Source: an uncultured Clostridia bacterium (GTDB lineage Bacteria > Bacillota > Clostridia > Christensenellales > Borkfalkiaceae). From it: a stretch of DNA of 54,885 nucleotides. Shown here piece by piece: positions 49,224 through 54,885 of this stretch (positions are counted from its first letter, which is position 1; each line of letters opens with the position of its first letter). Location of the stretch: positions 1 through 54,885 of the forward strand of contig CANRAD010000014.1 in the NCBI GenBank assembly GCA_947628505.1. The letters run 5' to 3'. Both the position numbers and the translations under genes were made by a program. The notes below the pieces were generated by a model. It was not told the DNA's origin. It saw only the letters and a list, made by a program, of their open reading frames with translations, and did not search any database.

Positions 49224-51062
49224 ATGGATAAAAATTTATCATATAACACAATAAGTGAAAAACTGAATTCTTTAAAAGAAATTTACCCAACATTGCGTAA
49301 AGAAACCAACGATCACGTTTTTGCGGTTCTTTGTGTTAAATCTAATTTTTATAAAAATCCGTCCCTATCGTTTACAGAAAGCGATATCGAAAATTTTCTT
49401 GTAGATTCAATTTCTGACGGTGGTGCAGATGCTATATTAACCGATCCAAACTCGGAAACGAGCAATTTGGCGATTTGTCAAGCAAAATATTACCAAAAAA
49501 TTACTTTCGACGAAGTACGGGATGCCGTTGCTAAAATGATTTTATTTTACAAGAGCATGAAGCGCGGAGAGTATGAAACGGTAAATGCAAAGGTTCAGCG
49601 TAGATTTTTATCGTTGGATGCTGAAGTCGGCGACGAATCTAAGGTGTATTTCGTTTTTTATACCAGTGCTCCCAAAAACGGAATTCGCGAAGACCGTATA
49701 CAAAAATTATTGCACGAACACGGATTGGATAATTTACATTACGAAATTCAGCTATACTTTGCAGACGATATAATTGATGAAATAAAGGAATCCGAATCGC
49801 GCAGGCCTACGGTTGAGAGTGGGAAAATTGCAATTGATTGTGCGGATAACTATCTAGAATTCGGCGAAGATGCGGTAATTGTAAATGCATCGGCGTTTTC
49901 AATAAAAGAACTTTATGCTCAACATAGTACTAATTTGTTGTCGCGGAATTTGAGATATTATATAAAAAAACGAGATATAGACGATTCTATAAACAAAACG
50001 ATAAAAAACTGTCCGGAATCATTTTGGTTTAAAAATAACGGTTTGACCATTATTTGCGATGATTTTGAAATAAGCGGTAAAGAAGTAAAATTGAAAAACT
50101 TTTCCATCGTAAACGGCGGTCAAACGACGACATTATTACATAAAAGCAATGATATAAACAGAGATCATTACTTCTATTTGCCGTGTAAAATAATTAAAAT
50201 TGTGGGCGATACGGAAGATGAAAAAAATTCTTTCAGTTTGGAAATTGCAAAGGCAACAAATTCACAAAAAGCAATAAAGCAAATTGATTTGAAAGCAAAT
50301 GCGCCCGAACAAGTCAGGTTTGGGATTGCTATGCGCAACGTTGGAGTGTTTTATCAAACGAAGCGTGGTGAAGTTGTTCCAAAAGACTATAAAGAAGATT
50401 ATAAAAATACCGATTTGGTAGAAGTGGGTAAACTTTGCCTTGCCGGAATGTTTCAATTGCCCGGTTCAAGCAGATCAAAACCTTCAACGCTTTATTCGGA
50501 CAAGTTTTATAATCCTATATTTAATGGAAATCAAACCGAAATTTGTTTGTTAGTTAAAGAACTTTTGTATATAGATACATATTACAAAAAGATTTTTATT
50601 CAACAATTCGATAAAGAACAGGAAACGTCGCCGTTTGCATCTGAAATTATTCCTTTTGCCCATAATGCAAGAACGATCTGTATAGCTTTCGTAGCGTTTG
50701 CGGCAAGGTATTATAATAAAAACATAACGCAGACCGATCTTAAAACCATTTTTGACAACGTAAATAAAGAAAAAGCGTATGACGATTATTATTACGATAT
50801 CTTCAAAAAATTAGATAATTCCGCACCGTTAATGCCCAAAAAATTGTTTTATACGGATAAAGATAAATATGATCATGTTCTATATCAATTATTTAAAACG
50901 ATTATATTAGCGGGCGAACATTATTATAGCATCAAAAAGGAGAGTGATTCTTCATTAAATGAATCAAATTTCTTAAAGCTGGATCATAGTTATTTTGCAA
51001 TTTTAAAATCAGAATGGTATGGAATGGAGAGCAGAATAACCGATATTTTTAATACATTATAA
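49224..51062 (+). CDS. AIPR-family protein (abortive infection phage resistance)
   Basis: 612 residues. The N-terminal part has a Mrr-like PD-(D/E)xK nuclease pattern: SDGGADAILTDP (Asp65, Asp69) and ICQAKYYQ (Gln86, Lys88). The centre carries the AIPR hallmark FWFKNNGLTIICDDFE, then NFSIVNGGQTTTLL and EIAKATNSQKAIKQIDLKAN. Proteins of this family (PF10592) give phage resistance in several bacteria; nuclease action is inferred. AT-rich and monocistronic, so part of a defence segment with DUF2971. Confidence 0.88.
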   Translation: MDKNLSYNTISEKLNSLKEIYPTLRKETNDHVFAVLCVKSNFYKNPSLSFTESDIENFLVDSISDGGADAILTDPNSETSNLAICQAKYYQKITFDEVRDAVAKMILFYKSMKRGEYETVNAKVQRRFLSLDAEVGDESKVYFVFYTSAPKNGIREDRIQKLLHEHGLDNLHYEIQLYFADDIIDEIKESESRRPTVESGKIAIDCADNYLEFGEDAVIVNASAFSIKELYAQHSTNLLSRNLRYYIKKRDIDDSINKTIKNCPESFWFKNNGLTIICDDFEISGKEVKLKNFSIVNGGQTTTLLHKSNDINRDHYFYLPCKIIKIVGDTEDEKNSFSLEIAKATNSQKAIKQIDLKANAPEQVRFGIAMRNVGVFYQTKRGEVVPKDYKEDYKNTDLVEVGKLCLAGMFQLPGSSRSKPSTLYSDKFYNPIFNGNQTEICLLVKELLYIDTYYKKIFIQQFDKEQETSPFASEIIPFAHNARTICIAFVAFAARYYNKNITQTDLKTIFDNVNKEKAYDDYYYDIFKKLDNSAPLMPKKLFYTDKDKYDHVLYQLFKTIILAGEHYYSIKKESDSSLNESNFLKLDHSYFAILKSEWYGMESRITDIFNTL

Positions 51063-51066
51063 ACTA

Positions 51067-51105
51067 ATAATTGCCCGCCGACGAAATCCGTCGGCGGGCA
51101 ATTAT
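51067..51105. terminator. Terminator of the AIPR gene
   Basis: Perfect 17-bp arms (51067-51083 and 51089-51105) with loop AAATC, five bases after the stop codon. Both strands lack a long T-run, but the stem is very stable. Confidence 0.8.
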
Positions 51106-51160
51106 GTGTGCCTCTATGAACTTTGGTTTTTCGCGCGGACGGCTGAGTTTTAATAGCGTC

Positions 51161-51200
51161 AAAAAAAGTATGCGGAGCACCGATTTGCACTCCGCATACT
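51161..51200 (-). terminator. Native terminator of tRNA-Ser, left with the 3' fragment
   Basis: On the minus strand, arms AGTATGCGGAG and CTCCGCATACT (51200-51190 and 51177-51167), then seven Ts (51167-51161). It starts two bases after the CCA end of the tRNA fragment. Confidence 0.85.
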
Positions 51201-51201
51201 T

Positions 51202-51257
51202 TGGCGCAGAGAGAGGGATTCGAACCCCCGGATGGTTGCCCATCAACGGTTTTCAAG
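51202..51257 (-). tRNA. 3' fragment of tRNA-Ser(UGA), attachment-site remnant
   Basis: Minus strand, 56 bases: it begins in the anticodon loop (CTTGAAAACCG, anticodon TGA), then a long variable arm (GATGGGCAACCATC), T arm GGGGGTTCGAATCCCTC, acceptor strand TCTCTGC, discriminator G and CCA. The D arm and the 5' acceptor strand are absent: upstream on the minus strand the sequence (GGGGA) no longer pairs as an anticodon stem. This is the usual trace of a tyrosine-recombinase element that entered the 3' half of a tRNA gene. The intact copy should lie beyond the right edge. Confidence 0.85.
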
Positions 51258-51456
51258 TCCCCGTACCGTGTTTATCGTTACCGATGATTGTCTATCGTTA
51301 TTGCTACTTAATTTCCGAATTTCAGGCTTAAAACCTGTACAAATCGCAGTTTTGAGCCTTTTTTATTGCCGTTTAACGATTTTTGCCGATTGTTGCCGTC
51401 GCCTCGGAAATTCGCTTTTCCCGATAAGTTTTGTAGAGATTTTGTAGATAGGCAAA
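51258..51456. other. Island-end sequence with short repeats (attachment region)
   Basis: Between the tRNA fragment and the next gene. Short repeats resemble integrase arm sites: TATCGTTA at about 51270 and 51294, a reversed TTTAACGATTTT near 51372, and TTTTGTAGA twice (about 51427 and 51438). An inverted repeat GGCTTAAAAC/GTTTTGAGCC lies around 51326-51358 and is followed by a T-run. No gene. Confidence 0.5.
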
Positions 51457-52113
51457 TTAAACTATGTGCTTTTGACGCAGCTTGTTAAACAGGTTGTTTA
51501 CTGCTTCTATGTAACAAACAAAAGACGGGTGGTTATGATCGTTACGGGTTAGATAAGTGTTTTTTAATCTTAAATATTCTTGCCTGACCGCCTCCCAATT
51601 CCCGCTTTCTTTTATGCAATCTGCTTTTTCTTTAATATCATGCGAATGAGGCGCTTCATTCCAAAAATATTTGTCGTTTAACACATATCCCGTTTTTTCA
51701 TGAATAAGCCGATACCATTTTCTATCGCTTGTAGTTACAATGCACACATCGATCGAAAACAGCATGTCGGGAACAGATTTGAAATAAATCGGTTTAGTCG
51801 TCAATGTTGATGTGGAGTCGTCGCAATCGTAAAGGCCGTAGGTTTTCAAAACTTTGTTAAAAGTTTTCTTGATGGTTTCTTTGATTGTTCGACAATCGTT
51901 GATGTCTCTGCATTTTTGGATATTTAAGTTATAATCGAAATCGATAGACTCGTTTTCGTTTTGGGAAACCATATTTCTTCCCCCGCTGCCCACCAAAAAG
52001 AATTGCGAACTGATTTCTGCCTCAAGCAGTTCTTTTGTCAAATCGCTTAAAAGTTCGGCGCAGTAATTTTGCGCGTTCTTAAGAAATGCTTTGTCTTTAA
52101 CGTAATGATACAT
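51457..52113 (-). CDS. Nucleotidyltransferase-fold protein
   Basis: 218 residues from ATG 52113 (SD AAAGGAG). FFLVGSGGRNMVSQNENESI followed by DFDYNLNI is a Pol-beta-type nucleotidyltransferase pattern (GS...D-x-D), and a later FSIDVCIV supplies a third acidic residue. The remainder is helical (KEKADCIKESGNWEAVRQEY). Related folds occur in CBASS/OAS-like and antitoxin nucleotidyltransferases, but I cannot assign it to either. It is the first gene inside the island and is divergent from the HTH-Vsr-methylase operon. Confidence 0.68.
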   Translation of the reverse strand: MYHYVKDKAFLKNAQNYCAELLSDLTKELLEAEISSQFFLVGSGGRNMVSQNENESIDFDYNLNIQKCRDINDCRTIKETIKKTFNKVLKTYGLYDCDDSTSTLTTKPIYFKSVPDMLFSIDVCIVTTSDRKWYRLIHEKTGYVLNDKYFWNEAPHSHDIKEKADCIKESGNWEAVRQEYLRLKNTYLTRNDHNHPSFVCYIEAVNNLFNKLRQKHIV

Positions 52114-52165
52114 AAAGTTCTCCTTTCGCCCATGCCGTCCGTTTAGAATTTCTCTAAATCGGTGT

Positions 52166-52194
52166 ATTTTACATAATTTAAAGTCAAAAGTCAA
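52166..52194 (-). promoter_or_regulatory. Promoter of the nucleotidyltransferase-like gene
   Basis: On the minus strand TTGACT (52194-52189), 17 bases, TAAAAT (52171-52166); leader about 45 bases. Confidence 0.65.
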
Positions 52195-52265
52195 GTAATA
52201 AACAGCTGGATTTTAAAATTTCTTCTGCCAAGGATATAAATCTTTCTTCAAGACATCTATGTTGC

Positions 52266-52294
52266 TTGACTTTATGCTAAATTAATGCTAAAAT
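52266..52294 (+). promoter_or_regulatory. Promoter with direct repeat, HTH-vsr-methylase operon
   Basis: TTGACT (52266-52271), 17 bases, TAAAAT (52289-52294). Two copies of ATGCTAAA (52274-52281 and 52285-52292), 11 bases apart, lie between and over these boxes, like the C-boxes that control restriction operons. Confidence 0.65.
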
Positions 52295-52326
52295 ACTGAT
52301 AACAAAATGCAAGATGGAGAATGCGT

Positions 52327-52518
52327 ATGACCTATCCCGAAAAAGTTAAAATTGCGCGTGAAAAATTATTGCTAACGCAGGACGAAATTGCTACCGCTCT
52401 TGGCGTAAATTCCATTACGGTCTCGCGATGGGAAACGGGAAAATCGGAACCGAATATGAAAGCGAAAAAGGCAATACGAGAATTTTGCGCTCAAAACGGA
52501 TTGAAGTTCGAAGATTGA
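52327..52518 (+). CDS. Small XRE regulator, controller-like (C protein)
   Basis: 63 residues from ATG 52327, which has the better SD distance (GGAG, seven bases); ATG 52321 is the alternative. One HTH domain: REKLLLTQDEIATALGVNSI, then TVSRWETGKSEPNMKAKKAI. It starts an operon with vsr and the methyltransferase one base later, as do controller proteins of restriction-modification systems. Target: probably the direct repeat at 52274. Confidence 0.85.
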   Translation: MTYPEKVKIAREKLLLTQDEIATALGVNSITVSRWETGKSEPNMKAKKAIREFCAQNGLKFED

Positions 52519-52519
52519 A

Positions 52520-52972
52520 ATGCCGAATACGAAGGAACAAATTTCAAAAAACATGAAACGCAACAAAAGCAAAGATACTAAACCGGAGTTGCTTTTGCGT
52601 AAAGAATTGTGGCATCGCGGATTGCGTTATCGCAAGAATTATAGCAAACTTTACGGCAAGCCCGATATTGTATTTTTGAGCGCAAAAATAGCTGTGTTCA
52701 TAGACGGTAAGATGTGGCACGGTTATGATTGGGAACATCAAAAGAATGATTTTAAAAGTCGTAGAGAATATTGGATACCTAAAATCGAACGCAATATCGA
52801 GCACGATTTTGAGGTAACGCAAGAGCTCGTATCGCTTGATTGGTTGGTTTTAAGATTTTGGGATTTCGAAGTCAAAAATAATCTGCAAGATTGTGCCGAT
52901 AAGATTCAGCGAGCTTATATCAACCGTTCGGCGGTAAACAGTAAAAATCATAACGGAGAAGAAAGATGTTGA
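52520..52972 (+). CDS. vsr: Very-short-patch-repair (Vsr) endonuclease
   Basis: 150 residues. NMKRNKSKDTKPELLLRKEL and GLRYRKNYSKLYGKPDIVF open the Vsr fold; FIDGKMWHGYDWEHQKND is the active-site segment, where the family has FxxGxFWHxHxC, and REYWIPKIERNIEHD follows. It nicks beside T:G mismatches that arise from deamination of 5-methylcytosine, which fits the C5 methyltransferase six bases in overlap downstream. Confidence 0.92.
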   Translation: MPNTKEQISKNMKRNKSKDTKPELLLRKELWHRGLRYRKNYSKLYGKPDIVFLSAKIAVFIDGKMWHGYDWEHQKNDFKSRREYWIPKIERNIEHDFEVTQELVSLDWLVLRFWDFEVKNNLQDCADKIQRAYINRSAVNSKNHNGEERC

Positions 52973-53964
52973 AAAGTATCGATTTATTTGCGGGAATCGG
53001 CGGGATCCGATTGGGATTCGACCGCGCTTTCGGAGATTCTATTAAAACGGTTTTCGTGAGCGAATGGGACGAATACGCGCAAAAAACATATAAGGCGAAT
53101 TTTCACGACGATTTCGAGATTGCCGGAGATATTACGAAGATTTCCGTGGACGATATTCCCGACTTCGACATCTGTCTTGCCGGTTTCCCTTGCCAGGCGT
53201 TCAGTCTTGCGGGACAGCGCAAGGGTTTCAAAGACGACTATAAGGGTATGGCGCGCGGAACTTTGTTCTTTGACGTTGCGAGGATCTGCGAAAGGAAAAA
53301 GCCGAAAGTCATCTTTTGCGAAAACGTAAAAGGACTTACGATCCACGACAAAGGAAGAACTTTCGAGATCATCACCGAAACATTGAAGCAAATCGGCTAC
53401 AAACCTTTCGAGCAGATTTTGAACAGCAGAGATTTCGGTGTACCGCAAAACCGTGAGCGCATCTATATTGTTGCCTTCCGTAACGATATTGCTCCCGAGA
53501 AATTTATCTTCCCCACGCCCGTGGATTCGAGTAAGCGTATCAGAGATATTATCGAAGAAAGGCCCGTCGCCGCCAAATATTATTTGAGCGACGTTTACAT
53601 GGAAACGTTGAAGCGGCACAAGGCGCGTCACGAAGCCAAAGGACACGGCTTCGGTTACGAGATAAGAGATTGGGACGATGTTGCGGGAGCCATCGTTTGC
53701 GGCGGAATGGGCAGAGAGCGGAATTTGATTATCGATAAACGCCAAACCGATCTCACGCCTACCACACATATCAAGGGAGAAATCAACAAGGACGGCGTTC
53801 GCAAAATGACTCCGCGCGAATGGGCAAGACTGCAAGGCTTCCCGGACGACTTCGAACTTGTGCTTGCGGACGTTCATCTTTACAAACAATTCGGGAACAG
53901 CGTAACCGTTCCCGTTATAGAAGCGATAGCGAAAAAGGTCAAGGAGGTGCTTGAAAATGGCTGA
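52966..53964 (+). CDS. DNA (cytosine-5) methyltransferase
   Basis: 332 residues with all the C5 motifs in order: I DLFAGIGGIRLGFD, IV GFPCQAFSLAGQRKGF (catalytic Cys in PCQ), VI ENVKGL, VIII QNRERIYIVAFR, IX RKMTPREWARLQGFPDDF and X YKQFGNSV. The target recognition domain lies between VIII and IX (about 195-275), short, as in enzymes of tetranucleotide specificity. The HpaII-type nuclease after it suggests CCGG, which is inference. SD GAGAAGA; overlaps vsr by seven bases. Confidence 0.94.
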   Translation: MLKSIDLFAGIGGIRLGFDRAFGDSIKTVFVSEWDEYAQKTYKANFHDDFEIAGDITKISVDDIPDFDICLAGFPCQAFSLAGQRKGFKDDYKGMARGTLFFDVARICERKKPKVIFCENVKGLTIHDKGRTFEIITETLKQIGYKPFEQILNSRDFGVPQNRERIYIVAFRNDIAPEKFIFPTPVDSSKRIRDIIEERPVAAKYYLSDVYMETLKRHKARHEAKGHGFGYEIRDWDDVAGAIVCGGMGRERNLIIDKRQTDLTPTTHIKGEINKDGVRKMTPREWARLQGFPDDFELVLADVHLYKQFGNSVTVPVIEAIAKKVKEVLENG

Positions 53965-54885
53965 AATCAAAGGCAAAAACAAGGGCGAATGGTCGGAGAT
54001 GTATATCTTCTTTAAGTTAATGTCCGACAGAAAGGTCTTTGTCGCCGATAAGGATATGAATAAAATCAAGGACGTTTTTCTGGACATTATCAGCATCATC
54101 CGAGAAGAACAAGCGGGAAAGGAATACCGCTATTATACGGGAGATACGGTCAAGATCACGCTCAACGGCGTTGACGTCAAAGCTTTGGATTCTTCTTTGT
54201 TTACCGAAAAGGCAAAGCGCGTTTGGCGCATGATCACCGAAAACAAGGGGAATACCACTTTTTCGGACGACGATATACGGGAATTCCTCGAATCGATCTT
54301 CATCCATAACATTTCCGCACCCGCGCAGAAACGGAACGACTATTTCGGCGGCACAAAGGATATCGTTTTGGACACGCACGATTATCGTTCCGGCGTCAAT
54401 CAAATCATGGGCTTCTCGTGCAAGTCTGATATTGACGCGGCATCCACTCTGTTCAACGCAAGCGGCGACAATACCAACTTCGAATACGAACTTGTAGGCA
54501 ATGTCGATGACGAAGTGATGAACCACTTCAACTCTTTGTACCGCGACATAGTGCGCAAAGGCGAAGTTTGCCACGACGTTGCAATCGGCGACAGGTTGAA
54601 TTACTTGAAATCGCTCGGGATCGACGTTAAATTTACCCATGCGGTCAAGAATACCGCACAACAAAATTTGATCCGCTGCGGCGGCTTCGAAACCCCGCAA
54701 TTGGTCGCCGAATTGCTGAAATATTACTACTACATAAGATCGGGAGCGGATACTTCCGTTTCCGATGCAATCAAATATATTGCCGATCACGATGCGGTCG
54801 GGTACGGATTCGACGACTTGCAGAACACCTATCACTTGAAAGTCGCAAATCTGTTGTATTCCATGTTTACGGGTTTGCGTTTCTC
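53957..54885 (+). CDS. HpaII-family type II restriction endonuclease, cut by right edge
   Basis: Begins at ATG 53957 (SD AAGGAGG, eight bases overlap with the methylase) and is open to the edge, about 309 residues, so nearly complete. KNKGEWSEMYIFFKLMSDRK at the N-terminus and DIVLDTHDYRSG followed by GFSCKSDIDAASTLFNASGD (a PD-(D/E)xK-like pair of Asp and CxK) match the HpaII family (PF09561), which cuts CCGG. Specificity is inferred from family membership only. Confidence 0.87.
   Translation, partial: MAEIKGKNKGEWSEMYIFFKLMSDRKVFVADKDMNKIKDVFLDIISIIREEQAGKEYRYYTGDTVKITLNGVDVKALDSSLFTEKAKRVWRMITENKGNTTFSDDDIREFLESIFIHNISAPAQKRNDYFGGTKDIVLDTHDYRSGVNQIMGFSCKSDIDAASTLFNASGDNTNFEYELVGNVDDEVMNHFNSLYRDIVRKGEVCHDVAIGDRLNYLKSLGIDVKFTHAVKNTAQQNLIRCGGFETPQLVAELLKYYYYIRSGADTSVSDAIKYIADHDAVGYGFDDLQNTYHLKVANLLYSMFTGLRF

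Noticed and set aside
51202-51290. Complete tRNA-Ser gene
   Set aside because: The D arm, the 5' acceptor strand and the 5' side of the anticodon stem are missing.
51258-51456. CRISPR array
   Set aside because: Repeats here are 8-10 bases, irregularly spaced and few; no CRISPR-like periodicity anywhere in the window.

Overview
The window looks like a chromosome segment from an anaerobic, Gram-positive, gut-type member of the Clostridia. This is inferred from gene content: no outer-membrane genes, strong Shine-Dalgarno (SD) sequences, KtrAB potassium uptake, ferredoxin-type aldo/keto reductases, surface C1 peptidases and BspA/InlB-repeat proteins. I cannot fix the genus. Most of the window is fairly GC-rich; 14.8-18.5 kb and 47.9-52.5 kb are visibly AT-richer and look acquired or differently evolving.

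Layout. 0-1 kb: zinc-ribbon membrane protein (cut by the left edge) divergent from a small XRE regulator, with twin palindromes between them. 1.3-4.8 kb: a large secreted papain-like peptidase. 4.9-9.9 kb: an eight-gene minus-strand redox operon headed by a MarR regulator with twin operators (two flavodoxins, a broken flavin reductase, a carboxymuconolactone decarboxylase-like/cupin protein, an ABM monooxygenase, an ECF S component and an Fe-S aldo/keto reductase). 10.1-14.4 kb: an InlB/LRR lipoprotein, a LysR regulator and two aldo/keto reductases; a 47-bp element is repeated beside the LysR promoter and upstream of the reductases. 14.8-18.5 kb: a second copy of the C1 peptidase. 18.7-22.4 kb: AbiH, a Gfo/Idh/MocA oxidoreductase and an InlB/LRR surface protein. 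22.9-26.7 kb: a tight six-gene cassette with a DUF2589 protein, a likely partner, a helical protein, a ricin-type lectin, an orphan and an HTH protein; this is the best candidate for an undescribed system. 27-41 kb: core genes (HAD phosphatase, ktrAB, a lone GlmU-type acetyltransferase with glmM, glmS and galE, serine dehydratase with a tyrosine phosphatase, an O-antigen-ligase-like protein, a CNNM/HlyC-type protein, radC). 41-47.6 kb: ornithine cyclodeaminase-like protein, a nucleotidyltransferase/aminotransferase fusion, a membrane protein, HxlR and cupin, and a zinc macrodomain/SirTM pair. 47.9-51.1 kb: defence-like genes (a tiny acidic ORF, DUF2971, AIPR). 51.2 kb to the right edge: a 3' fragment of tRNA-Ser with its terminator, marking the end of an integrated island that carries a nucleotidyltransferase-like gene and an HTH-Vsr-C5 methyltransferase-HpaII-type restriction operon.

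Two themes run through the window. First, several promoters of the form TTGACN-N17-TANNNT sit so close to the start codon that the mRNA must be leaderless or nearly so. Second, four defence-type units (AbiH; DUF2971/AIPR; Vsr/R-M; possibly the DUF2589 cassette) lie between housekeeping operons. All functions are assigned by reading motifs; no database search was run.
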